Below, piece by piece: positions 8,999 through 20,969 of a DNA stretch of 64,000 bases. This stretch comes from Cristatella mucedo (lineage: Eukaryota; Bryozoa; Phylactolaemata; Cristatellidae): the NCBI GenBank assembly GCA_009760855.2, contig WPIO01000048.1, forward strand, positions 1,471,501-1,535,500. Reading direction: 5' to 3'. Below the pieces are notes generated by a model, which worked only from the letters and a program-made list of their open reading frames with translations, was not told the origin of the DNA and made no database searches. A program made the position numbers and the translations under genes. Each line of letters begins with the position of its first letter. Positions within the stretch are counted from its first letter, which is position 1.

Positions 8999-11900
8999 TA
9001 ATAATAATAATAATAATAATATTGCACTTGATAAAGCATCCTCAGAGAACTTAATCTCTTTCTAGGCGCTTTACATTTGCTGCAAAGTGATACGCAATAG
9101 AATAGAAAGTAAAATCATGCTTGAAAAACAAACAAAATGAATAACATGGTTAGGGGTTACATGCACTGGGTCAGCATGCAAATGTGGTTAGTGGCAGCAT
9201 GAACGGTGTCAGCACGCATAAGCACATCGAGGACGAATCACAAGGACCCACTAAATGCTGTCCTAAATAGGTATGTTTTTAAGTTTCTTTTAAATGTGGT
9301 CAGGTCAGGGGATGTTCTGATGCAGGTCGGGAGGGAGTTCCAGGCTGTGGGAGCATACGAGCTAAATGCACGGTCTCCAAAGGATTTAATGTTTGTACGA
9401 GGTATTTCTAGACTGTTGGATTCCGAAAAGCGAGTGGTACGATGCTTTGCCTGATGGGGTAGTATCTCTGAAAGATAGGCTGGAGCCATAGAATGAAGAG
9501 ACCTAAAAGTGAGCGACAAAACCTTGAAGTCAATCCGTTGCTTGACTGGTAACCAGTGCAGGTCGGCGAGAAGTGGAGTAATGTGGCAACTGCGACGCTC
9601 AGGACAGACAAGCCTAGCTGCAGAGTTTTGCACCAGCTGCAATCGCCTGATCGCACATGCTGGTAGGCCAGTTAGCAGTCAGTTGCAGAAGTCGAGACGA
9701 GATGTCACGAATGCATGGACCAACTTGGACGTGGTATCCTTATCTAAACAAGCCCTAATTTTAGCAATGTTATGAAGCTGAAAATAGGCTGACTTGACTG
9801 TGGAGCTGATGTGGTCGTCTAACGAGAGGTCGCTTTGGAATATGACACCTAGATTTCGAGCTGATTCAACTGGAGATATGCTGGCAGAGCCAATTTTGAA
9901 AGTCAGCCTTTCCAATTTCTGAATAACACTAGGTTTGCCCATAACTAGTAAGTTAGTTTTATCATCGTTTAGTTTTAGAAAATTTGCTGCCATCCATGAT
10001 CGGATGTCATCAATGCATGCAGCAAGTGAGTTGAGAGAATTTGAGGTGCTCGAAGGCTGGGAGGGATCAAAGCAAAGGTACAACTGAGTGTCATCCGCAT
10101 AGAAGTGAAAGCCTAGATTGTGCTTGGCAATCACATCAGCGAGAGGGAGAGTATAAACGGTGAAAAGGACCGGACCTAGCACAGAGCCCTGAGGTACTCC
10201 ATATTTTAGAGGTACTTCAGATGATCTTTGTCCATTCACGTCAACACTCTGGAGTCTCCCACTGAGATAGGACCTGAACCACTGCAGAGAAGTGCCAGTG
10301 ATGCCCAGGCGAGATGAGAGGCGCTCTAGAAGTACTTTGTGATCGATGGTATCAAAAGCTGCCGAAAGATCGAGCAAAACAAGAAGAGACACTCTACCCA
10401 TGTCTGCATTCCTAAGTAGGTCGTTGTATACCCGAAGCAATGCTGACTCTGTGGAGTGATTAGCTCTAAAGCCAGACTGGAACTTACTAGCAAGGTGTGA
10501 GGTTTCGATATACGAGTTCAGCTGGTCTGCCGCGACCCGTTCCAGTGTCTTTGATAGGAATGGTAGAAGGGAGACTGGGCGGTAGTTGCTTAAGTTCTCT
10601 TGGTCTAGTGTAGCTTTCTTGAGAAGTGGCCTGACTACAGCTTTTTTGAAAGGTGCTGGGACCTGACCTGAGGCTAATGACATATTAATGATGTTGGTTA
10701 TGCATGGCAGCAGCAGATCAATGCAACGTAGGAGCAGGACAGTGGGAATAGGGTCCAGTGGACTTGTTGTCTTCTTCGATTGAGATACGAGCTTTAGGAA
10801 TATGTCACTGGTGACCTGTTTAAATGCAGACATTGAGGCACAGCCAGGAACCGAGGAACAGCATTCTAGTGGGAAGGTTGTCATCGCAGGGATGGATTCC
10901 CTGATTTTGTCTATCTTCTGCACAAAGAATCGAGAGAAGCGATCGGCTAGATCATCACAAGGATCATCAGGTAAGGAGCTAACCTGGGAACGGTTGAGGA
11001 GATGGTTTATTGTCGACATCAGCATTTTTGGATTGTGCATCTGTGATTCAACAATGTTTCTATAGAAGCTAGACTTAGCCTTTGCTAGGATCGATTGGTA
11101 CGACCTACAGTAGTCTTCATATGCCTGTCGATGGACAGTTAGTCCGGATCTTTTGTATGCCTTTTCAAGCTTTCGTTTAGTAGACTTGGCTAGTTTAATG
11201 TCTGTGGTAAACCATAGGCCGTCTGGGCGGGGGCGCACAGTGCGCTTTGTCAAAGGTGCAAACTCGTCGAGCGTGTCAGCTAGTGTCGTGTTGTAGCAAT
11301 CTACCAGTGATGACAGATCGGAGGGAGGACTGAGCAGCAAAGGTGAAGCAGATATGCTCGCACGGACAGCATCGATGTCAAGGGTCTTGAGGTTTCGCGA
11401 TTCACAGGTTATTTTAGAGGAGAATGTGGGCACACACTGTAGATTGAATGAGATCTGCATGTGGTCAGATAAGCAGGATTTGGTGATAACTGGTGATGAC
11501 AAAGTGCAGTTATATGAGAAAATTTGGTCGAGTGTGTGACCCTTGATGTGGGTAGGGCCATGCACATGAGCCACAAGAGATAATGAGTCTGTCAATGTAC
11601 GAAATTCGGTGCTGAAAGCGTCAGATAAGTTATCAAAGTGAACGTTGAAATCACCCATAACGAGGAAGGATCGATTTCTTGCACACAGAATCGAAATGAG
11701 ATCGGAGAAATCTGAGATAAAGGAGGATTTGGTACCTGGTGGGCGATAGACTACTGCCACTATCGGTAGCTTGTTTTCGTGTGAGACCAGGACAATTGAT
11801 TCAAAAGACTGCTTCGAGGGTACCGCAAATGGCTTGAAGTTGAATTTCGAGCACACGATCATAGCAACTCCACCTCCAGTTTTGATTGATCTAGGGGTGT

Positions 11901-12597
11901 GAAAGAACGTGAAACCAGATGGAGTAGCGTCTTTAATTGTCGGGCAGTTTATCGATTTCAGCCAAGTTTCAGTTAGGGCGAGCAGGTCGATACCATTTTC
12001 AGAAGTAAGGTCGTTTATTACTAGAGGTTTATTGCACATTGAGCGAGGATTCCAAAGGCAAGCGTTAAGTCTGGCCGATTGGGTTACAACAGGACTGATG
12101 ACCACTAAGTTTGAGAGATTTACAGTGACGCATGCGGGGGAGCGTGCTAAGCGGTTCGAGACAATGCTAGGAATACCAAACGAGCAGCGTCTAAGCTGGC
12201 GGTTCCGGCCACCGCGGCGGCTACGGGGTGCTTTCCTTTTGTTAATGCATAGTTCATGAATCTTAGCAACAACATTAATATCTAGGAATGCATTTGATAT
12301 ACGATGACGAAGCGATAGCAGCTGCTGACGACCATAACTAACAAGTATGTTACTAGCCGCCGGCGTAGCTAATGCAGCCGCCGGCGTGGGAGACCCAGCA
12401 GCCCGAAGCGAAAAGCGTTTAGATGTCCATAGGCACGTAATTTCTTACGCGCTACGGTCAAAAAACAATCAGAATAACTTTAAACAGGTCTTAGCTGTAT
12501 CGTTTCCGTATACGATGTTCGCAAGAACTTCGGTTTTCGGAAGAATTCTGCAACGAACAAGAACGCACGTTAGAGCGCTCTATGTCAGGAGGCGAGA
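8999..12597 (-). mobile_element. LINE A, full-length copy
   Basis: On the minus strand this element runs from a 5' end at 12597 through a leader of about 150 bp, one long ORF, a 3' UTR, the stem-loop (near 9031-9070) and TAA triplets at 8999-9022. The 5' end is credible because two other copies stop at the same sequence (GGAGGCGAGA on the + strand). At 3.6 kb it is short for the group and shows no separate ORF1. It lies in the TMC intron 8767-19538, antisense to the gene. No clear target-site duplication was found. Confidence 0.92.
9238..12441 (-). pseudogene. LINE A endonuclease-reverse transcriptase, one nonsense codon
   Basis: The frame spans 1,068 codons and is broken only by a TGA at 9679-9681, where other copies have TCA (after LDFCN). 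Domains in order: a basic N-terminal region (KRKAPRSRRGG, about residues 75-90); an APE-type endonuclease with LTETWL (around residue 157), GDFNVH (263-268) and SDH (325-327); a linker; the RT with SAAFDTIDH (693-701), VPQGSVLGP (749-757) and YADD (781-784); and a C-terminal domain. The start is inferred: the 24.1 kb copy has ATG at this codon, this one ATT, with an in-frame stop just upstream at 12445-12447. It nicks target DNA and reverse transcribes its own RNA. Confidence 0.9.
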
Positions 12598-13613
12598 ATT
12601 TTCTGGTTCTTTCTCTGTCATCACTGCTGTGCTTACCCAATTCATATGCTGTAAAAGTTAACTGATATCTGGGATATCTAAAATATTTGAATATAAAAGA
12701 AAGTTATTTTGAATACAAAACTAAATTGTATTTTTTTCTGTAGCAAAATAATGTTTTGGAAATGCTGTACAATTTAAATGGAATTTTGGCCGCTGGTAAG
12801 CTATACAATTGAAACTAACAATAATGATCATTAGGTATGTCCGTTGCATCGTAAGAGAACCACATATTTAAATAGCCGCTTTAAAACATGCCGCAATAAA
12901 CGAAGTCAAAGAAACGCAAAGACAGCTTTTTCTCCGAGGATAAGAAACAAGCAAAATGAGGCTGGGATAAAAATGCGAAAACATCCAGAAATACAACTTA
13001 CAGCTGATGTTTAGGGTAAGCCCTGGTTCTTAATATGAACTGAATCAAGTACCGGTCAGAACGCAGAGTACATTGAAAAAATCGCATTACTTCCTCTTTA
13101 CCCTTAGAGGATGCACTTAAAATAACATTTTTTGCCACTGATCGTACTCTGATGGCTCATCAAAGAGTATGGCAATTCTAAAGGACAAATGATAACTGCA
13201 TCTCTTGAGAAAGGTCACCCATAGCTTCCGTCCATTGAATCTTGATGACCTGGGCCAACTCTTCAATAGCCACAAGCTTCTATAAAGCAATATAAATAGC
13301 AGCTGATTGATAGCTGCAACTATTTACACTTCTCTCTGAGCTTTAACTGCTTTCTTTCAAGCATCAAATTAATTTCAAGATCCTGAGTGCAGCATATACA
13401 GGTCACTCACCAGCACTAGTCTACCTATCCTTCCTCCTTGTACAGTTAGTGTGCTTCCATACCTACTACTCATCAGCATCTGCTTATTACGTTGTCCCCG
13501 GAGCTAAATTGATTTACTCTTTTGAACGAGCCTTCAGTTTATATCCACCAAAATCAAGGGCTTGGTTGTGATTATGGTGACTTCCTAAGATGCTTTTGCA
13601 TCCTTTAAGTACA
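12598..13613. other. Intron sequence, nothing recognised
   Basis: AT-rich sequence between two LINE A copies, inside the long TMC intron. No exon or repeat was recognised. Confidence 0.4.
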
Positions 13614-14095
13614 TAATAATAATAATAATAATAATAATGCACTTGATAAAGCGCCCTCAGAGAACCTAATCTCTTTCTAGGCACTTTACAATTGCTGCAA
13701 AGGGAAACGCAAATGAATGGTGAGTAATTTCACGCTTCATAAACAGCATGAATAACATGGTTAGGGTTACATGGGCAGGGTCAGCATGCATGTGCGGTTA
13801 GTGGCAGCATGCAGTGTCAGCACGCATGAGCACACGAAGGAAGAATCACAGGGACCCGCTAAATGCTGTCCTAAATAAGTGTGAATGTGGTCAAGTCAGG
13901 GGATGTTCTGACGCAAGTCGGGAGTGAGTTCCAGGCTTTCGGAGCGTACGAACTAAATGCAAGGTCTCAAAAAGATTTGAGGTTTGTAAGAGGTATTGGT
14001 AAACTGTTGGATTCCGAAAAATGGGTGGTACGATACTTGGCCTGGTGGGGGAGTAGATCTGAGTGATAGGCCCGAGTCAAAGATTGAAGTGACAT
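13614..14095 (-). mobile_element. LINE A copy, 3' portion
   Basis: It carries TAA triplets, the stem-loop, the 3' UTR and the end of the RT ORF, then loses similarity after the GGxxxGAGxCAAAGA segment near 14095. A small internal deletion removes the usual 20-odd bases after CTAAATAAGTGTG. Confidence 0.88.
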
Positions 14096-17000
14096 GATTT
14101 CGTTAGATAGCTCCTTGGTCACCAGTGAAGTCGTCTGTTTTTCGCCGTCCTTTACGTGCCTATCCACGCATTATCCAGTGCATGTTACTAGAGGTCATAA
14201 TATTCGGTGGCCATAAAGACCTTCATGTTTGGGTTAGCCGGCATAAGCAAGGCGCTTCCTTGTACATGCCTGGTACCAAGCATCGCATTAGCATTTGGTC
14301 ACTGATTGGCTTGCAGACACTTTTAGGCCATGCATTAGAGAACAATCTATCCTAGAGTGATGCACAGAAAACCTATCATTATTATTATTATTATCAATAT
14401 TAATTATATTAGCATATCCCACGAGAAGCATACTTAGTGAAGTTGCAGCTCACGGCTGGGAGTCATGTGGAACTCTCACCGGGGATGTTTGAGTTTATTG
14501 CTTCTGATACATCCTTACGCTTAGCTGTCTTACCTATCAAAGCTCTTCGCCGTGAGGAGTATCTTTTTGACCGATGCCCCAATACGCCGATCTTGAAAAA
14601 TATTGAAACCACAAGAAAATCTTAATATGACCCCGTTTCAAGATGTCCTCGTAACCCAATTTTTCTTTCTCAGTACTTTCATTATAGTATGATCTGAACC
14701 AGTAAGAAGTAGGCCAACATTGTTAATAAGGAGATAGACTCTTCTGCAAGAGCTTACGGACCTTAATTAAAAACGCAGCAGAAAAATATATAGGCATTAG
14801 TTCTATCGGTTGCAGCTGTAATCTTGAACTAGCACGTAGCTGGCAGCCCACGGCCGAGCTGTCTCGGTGACATGGCCCGCCATGAAGCCTAAAAGGAGCA
14901 CTTCGCTAAAAATGTGTTTATCTGTGTAAGAGCCTTTAATAACCACCGGTTTTATTGGTAGATTATTAAAATGTAGTTTATGCCATACAAGTTCAAAAAT
15001 ATCTCAAGCTATCCCGATCCAATGCCATTCATCGATCAAGTGAGCCACCGTAAGCAGGCCCGCAGCAGGGGTTTTCAGGAATGAATGATCACCATCGACA
15101 AAATCGAACTATGGCAAGTAGTTCCCTCTCCCCTGAGGCATGCCATGCTAGAAGCCACGTTGCCATAGCGCCTGGAAGGAGGGGTAGCCCCCCTTTGCCA
15201 CAATCCGAAGTAGTCGTTAAACGTGGCCGTCGAAGGCGTGCCACCCGACAGACATCGGGAAATGCTCAGGACCGCACCTCAGTGCGGCGAGCGTCAAGTG
15301 CAGGGCGCTTCAAAATTTTGCTGCTTAACAGAAGGGGTGGGATGGGTGGTTAATTTTTATCCCGACGCCAAACAGGCTTATTGAGCTTAATCATTTCTCC
15401 CTGTGAGTGTACGGATGCTGTCACTTGCTACTGCTTGTTGCTGCCGATGCATCTAGGGTGATCGAAGAGGCGTTTTAAGGCTAAGGAAGGGGAGAGGCAC
15501 TGCCGATGGTAGCCGACAGCTCTCGTCAGTACGATTAGGCCTAGCTGCTGCCTTTGCGGCCGCCCTTTTCACTACCTACTGATCCGCCGAGCGAGCGCAA
15601 TCCACGAATCAGTCAATGAAGGGCACGACAACTTGGGCGGGTGGGCTGGGGGAGGAGTCGCGTTTGGTAGTCGCACTCACGTTTGCAGCTGCAGGATCTG
15701 AACCAGGCGATGGCCATCGAAGACGAGGAAAAGCACGCCAGTACTTTGTTTTAGATGCATTGGCGGGCGATGCTTGCAGAGTAATTATAGTTGCACTATT
15801 CTTGTCACAATCAGTGCCGACATTGCCTCAGCTGTCTAGTCTAATCTGCCTTCGTTTTAGTTAGATAGTCTCTGAGGCATGATTGGCAGCATCCGTTGTC
15901 CGAAGTCTCTTAGAAGCACACATCAGCCGTTAGACTTTATAAACGCAACGGCTGGTAAAGTTACTGCTTATGCCGAAATGAAGTCGAGTGAGTTTGCTTT
16001 TGTCGCACGCCGATTCAGAAAGCCTAAGCGTAGCCGTAACTACTCGACGTTAATCGATATCGATGTACTCAAAGATGACGGCATCGTGTTCACTAGGTTT
16101 CAAATAACGATGGCATTACTGCAGAATTATTGACACAGGCAATATAAAACGTGAGAAAGAAATTTCTTCAAGTCATCAAAAGACGAGAAGAGCTGTTTCC
16201 ATGATTACGCACAGCTTGTGACAGATGCACGTAGTCCACTCATCATTGGGCAGCAGCGGCTTGAGACACTTAACATTGCAACTACACTGAACATCGCCGA
16301 AACACAGTTATTTGTCTGGCATCTAGCAATGGCGTGCTGCCATCTGCACTACGGTATCTACAGTTTCACAAAATTTTAGTGTGAACATATTCGCGAGTTG
16401 ACTCGCATTGAGAGAAAGCAGCCCTTCTAGCTCATAGCAGAACCAGTACATAACTTTTTTCAGTTCTCTAACTAGCAGTTTCAAAGTAAGTTACAACACT
16501 CATAGGTTACAAAAAAAGCATAGTAAAAACAACCGTCTTGCAACTCAAATCCTCAGTCAATGCTAAAGTACAAGGCATCTGGATTTTGTCAGCAGCCATG
16601 TCTACGCTCTCGTGTATGATCATAATCTCTTTCTTTCCAAGCCTTGCATCCAGCCTCCGCATGTCAACGTACGGAACCTCAACTGCAGCCAGCACCAATG
16701 CTAAATTGGTCACCTTATCACTGTTGGTATTTTCTACGGTAGCAGTAATAAGTTCAGGTTAGCACAATTAGTTTCCAGCCTTGTACCAGTCTTACCATAA
16801 ATCTCAGTAGACTGCTGGTTAGCACTGACATTCATAGTAAATATCTCTGACTGATGTATCAGACGTTGACGTCAGACCTGCGCTTTCAGGGTACCCATAA
16901 TCTTTAACAAGTATATTTAAATGCTGCTATAGAATTCAAGGCCTTCAGTATTTCTCCACGAAATCCTTGTCCTGAGCATTTACTCATCATTTGCGCAAGG

Positions 17001-17134
17001 AAAGAATAATGCCTTTCGACAACGTGCTTGATTTTCCTTAAGCAAAGCTTATAATTTTGCTACTTTCAGCTGGGTAGTTTTCCGTATCATGAAGTTTGGC
17101 GTAGCAGGAATACTAATAGTACATTTTATAGCGT
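14096..17134. other. Intron sequence with a GC-richer core
   Basis: No gene can be supported. The stretch 15060-15870 is visibly richer in G and C than its surroundings and holds open frames of 80-90 codons on the + strand (15081-15353, 15616-15864) with no recognisable domain. On the minus strand 16507-16713 is a 68-codon frame with an ordinary protein-like composition, but it has no start or splice context that would make it convincing. Confidence 0.35.
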
Positions 17135-17650
17135 ACTCAGAAAACTGAATCTATCTCTAGGAACTTTAAAGATGTTGTAAGCAGAGCACTACCAAATGAC
17201 TTGTGGTAACATCCGCTAGCAGCAGGCACAGTGTTAGCAGGTACCTACACACAAGGAACGATCACAAAGACGCGCCAAATGCTGTGATAAAAATGAGCGC
17301 TTCAAGTTTTATTTTAAGGTCGTCATGTTAAGGAACGCTACAACGTGTGTCGGTAGTGAGTTACATGCTTGGGTAGTATACGAACTCAAGACACGGTCAC
17401 TAATGATTTCGAGGTTCCTACTAGGTATTGTGGTAAACAATTTTAGTCCAAACATTTGGTTTTACTATTCTTCGCCCTGTGGGGAGTAGTTCGGATAGGT
17501 AGACTGGAGCCTGAGAATACAGGGACCTAAAAGTAAGTGACAGAACCTTAAAGTTGATACGGTGCTTGATTTAGAGCCAGTGTAGGTCGGCAGGAAGGAA
17601 TGTGCTGTGGCAACTGCGACACTCACAACCGAAAAGCCTGTCTGTTCTGG
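17135..17650 (-). mobile_element. LINE A copy, old and truncated
   Basis: It aligns with the LINE A 3' UTR and RT C-terminus on the minus strand (for example the complement of the LHWLP and RLVC region near 17560-17630), with many substitutions. The triplet tail is lost. Confidence 0.75.
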
Positions 17651-19538
17651 CCTCTTCTGGAATCTGCTTCGTCGTTCAAAGACTCGTTGTCGCATTCCGC
17701 AGGTAACTCACACGCAATAAAGATAGTCATATTTCTTGTGAAACGCTCAAATTTTCAGTCGCAGTCAGTACTAGGGCTAGAGAATGGCGTCTGCTAAGGC
17801 TCCTCAGCACCTATCCAACGCTTCTAACGCCAAATTTCATGCACATGGCCTGTGGCTTTTACATCCGGACAGAAATAGGCCACCACCACGGCGCCCGTAA
17901 CGGTGCTACTCTCAGCTGACGCGCGACGAATATCGATGACGCCTGGACCTTGTGTATCACGGCTAACCACTTGTGGGCTTGGCGCCAATTCATGTATAGC
18001 CTGCTCTTTGCGGCTAGCAGAGTGCTGCTGCGGTCGCCGCTGGCGGCTGGGTTAACCGCTGGTGGCTGCGGTTTCTGCTGGCCACATCCTGTGGCTGTGG
18101 TTTCTGCTGTGGCTGTCTTCGCAGCTGACCACATCCGGAAGCCACTCTTGGGGGCGGAAGCGCGAAGAGATAAGCGAACACCTCTTTTGGCGTGTGTGCT
18201 CCTCTTGTGGCTTATGAATTTGACCTTGCCGGTAGACGGGCCAATAAGCATGCCGCCCAACACTTTTAGTGTCCCAACCATGCACCAACTAGAAACCGGG
18301 AGCAATATCTTATATCAAGGTGACCGATTGATGTAAACCATTGTTCCTGGTTTAGGGTTGCTGCTAAATGTATAGGACTGTATAAGGAGTAAACCTTACC
18401 CAAGCAGGTCACATTTGGTGACGGTCTGCTGGTGCATGAGTCATGAAAGTGAGCAATAACAAATATGAGCTCAAACAAGCAGCTTTGAAGTCACTTGCAA
18501 GACGCAACGCTCATACGGAGCCATTCACCTGTCATTGGCCGAGAAAATTACGAGCTTTAATAATGCAGCTGAATACTAAACTTTACTGGACAAATGTACG
18601 CAAGCAGCAAGTTCCATATATACCTTTACTAAACGATCGTAATTGGCTGAGCGAAGCATCTTATAAAAAAAATCCTGTTGCTACTGGCTCCTCGTAAAGA
18701 GCTGCTTACTCTGATCGACCGTAGCTGATGCCGCACTTAAAAAGAGTTCCATTGACCAATGGTAAAATAATATCCAGACAATCGGCAGTATCCTAGGTCA
18801 TCTAGTGATGCACTGCCGGTCAAGATGAGATCTCGAAGTGCAGGTTAAGCCCACCAGCTTTGGAGTGGATTCAATCAACATCGCATATCGCACCAATCGT
18901 AAAGAAAGCCAATTTCTTTCCCTTTCGCCAGTTCGCCGTCGTGGATAGCTTTTCTTAAGGAGTTTTGAATGCTCAGCTTGGTGCATTACGAACATCTGCT
19001 CTGTGGACATCGCATGCGTTGTGCAGCTACCTTTTCAAGTAAATATGACGTGGTCATATACCAACGTTTAACAATCGTGGCCCCGAGAGATAAGTATAAT
19101 AATTGTAGGTTTTATCAATTTTGCTTCTTACAGTGGTTGCGGTCCGCCCACGAAATCTGAGCTTGAGTGGCACGCTGTATTGATGGAATGTCTTCTTCTG
19201 GAAGTTTTGCATGATTCGAGTTTGATACTTTTAATCATTTTTCTGTAATTTCACTGATTCCACTGTCAAATTTACGGATTGCAAGGATCTAGCTGATTGG
19301 TCGCTCAGGGCCATACTGTTTGCGGCGTCTCTCTTAAACTTGTACGTTCGATTCAAGGTGTGCTGCTCAGGAGACGAGCAACATTCTCATTGAAGCTTCT
19401 AAGGGGAGCAAAAAAGCAATTTGCAAATGCCATCTTAATTTTTTTTACCATGTGCACTATGTCTTATCCATTCGAGTTTTACCACGAGCATCCGGTGATA
19501 CATCCTCTCATTCTTCTTATACTATAGCAAACTGACAG
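17651..19538. other. Intron sequence with a short GTGGCTG repeat
   Basis: The segment 18003-18125 repeats GTGGCTGYGGTTTCTGCTG-like units two to three times. This keeps frames open on both strands (17950-18336 +, 17859-18305 -), but neither frame shows a recognisable domain. The rest is unremarkable. Confidence 0.4.
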
Positions 19539-19679
19539 CTCAATTGAAGGCCTTGCTATATCCTTCTTGCCGTCGTTCACGATCACGGCTCTTTACATGG
19601 TCGCCCGACCTTTATTCGGCGTCCTGGGGCGGCTTGAGTCCTACTCATCGGATGTGAGCATGGCTTACAACATCGCCAG
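19539..19679 (+). CDS. TMC: TMC exon c (TM4)
   Basis: The acceptor is CTGACAG|CTC and the donor CCAG|GTTTGT. It encodes SFLPSFTITALYMVARPLF then GRLESYSS and NIAR. This is the TMC pattern of a pore-lining TM4 with a central proline, then an E-x-[YW] motif and the start of the next helix. One base completes the previous codon and two are left for the next exon. Confidence 0.82.
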
Positions 19680-19857
19680 GTTTGTGCAGGAACAACAGCA
19701 CAGGAGCGGCAGCTGCGGCGGCAGCAGCAGCAGCAGCATGACTGTAGCACTTGCAGAGATTGTACTACTGGATTTTGCTTCGTCGTCTCACTTTTGTGAA
19801 GCTGACCACTTTTGTAGAGTATGCTGGTTATTCAGCCGCAGGAGCGTATCGTTTCAG

Positions 19858-19957
19858 AGCTGCCGTTTTGAGAGTCGCATCTCTTCTAATGATGTTTGCC
19901 ACTTTGTTCTCTAAAGTTAACAAGGACACACCTTGCATCAAAATTGTACTAGATCCG
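19858..19957 (+). CDS. TMC: TMC exon d (TM5)
   Basis: The acceptor is CGTTTCAG|AGC and the donor CCG|GTAAGA. It encodes AAVLRVASLLMMFATLF, the TM5 segment, then a short cysteine-containing loop. It is separated from exon c by an intron of only 178 bp that contains a short GCAGCAG run. It ends in phase 0. Confidence 0.82.
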
Positions 19958-20969
19958 GTAAGAAGCATTCTAAGTAGCGCGACGATGTTTCCTTCGACCT
20001 TATGTACTAGAAGTCTCACCTAACAAATATAGGGCGTTCCGCACAGTCTAATTTTGTGCAGACCGTACATCTAGCATGGTTATATTTATCCAGGCAATAA
20101 TCTGTACTCATTTGCCTGTACTCATTTGCCAGCGCTCATGTCAAAAAAATTGTTCCAAAACGCATTCGGAAGAAAGAAATAGTCCTAGATTTTCTGTAAG
20201 ACGTAATAGCAGAGACTTCTACATTAACTGTTATCTTAAAGATGCGGAAGCTTAGAGAAGTTTTCAAGCAAAATGATTATTATTTAAAATAAAATTAACT
20301 GTGCATTATGGATATTGAGTGAAAAAAATGCATCTGAGAGCTAAGAGTTGTAAGAAGATACGAAATATGGAACATATGCAGAAATTCTTACTTGTCTTTT
20401 TATACCGAGTGTTTTTTTTTTACAAGAAATCACAGTTTATATCACTTTGTTAAATACCCAACTAGGATGGAGTCACACGTATCGCCAAAGCAGCCGAATG
20501 GATTAATCTAATCTATCACTGTTTTAACACCACAAGGACTAGGTGGGTGGTCAGCAGGAGAGTTTCTTATAGCTAAGGAACTGGTCGTTTAGAGCTGCGG
20601 ACATCATTCATTGTCCAAAGCCTATATTAAGGCTTTCAATTAAAATGCCCAATTCCTGAAAATTATTACGCACACCCCTTGGCATATTAAGGCATTTCAT
20701 CATTATGACAGATCGTTGCTGTGAGCCTCCAAATAACGAGATAGATGAAATTCTAAATTTCGTTCTAAGCAAATTATCTTTACTTAGAATTAAACATGTC
20801 AACTGGTTAGTGACAAAGTGCATAAATGCAGTACTTTAGAATTAACGTAAAGGAAAGTTGCTTTGACTTAAAAAATTATGTGACGAGCAAATGCACTATT
20901 ATGTTGGCATTAAAAGGAGCTATTAGGAGACAGAACGATGCTAGTTGGAAGATAGCTTTGTTATATAAG
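19958..20969. other. Intron sequence, nothing recognised
   Basis: AT-rich sequence between TMC exon d and a full-length LINE A copy. TATATAAG at 20962-20969 is the left target-site duplication of that copy. Confidence 0.4.

Noticed and set aside
10802-12259. Plus-strand frames within the full-length LINE A (10802-11065, 11354-11539, 11909-12259)
   Set aside because: Antisense shadows of the LINE endonuclease and linker.
17859-18336. Overlapping frames of 128 and 148 codons on opposite strands
   Set aside because: They are kept open by a short GTGGCTG-type repeat and show no domain or splice context.
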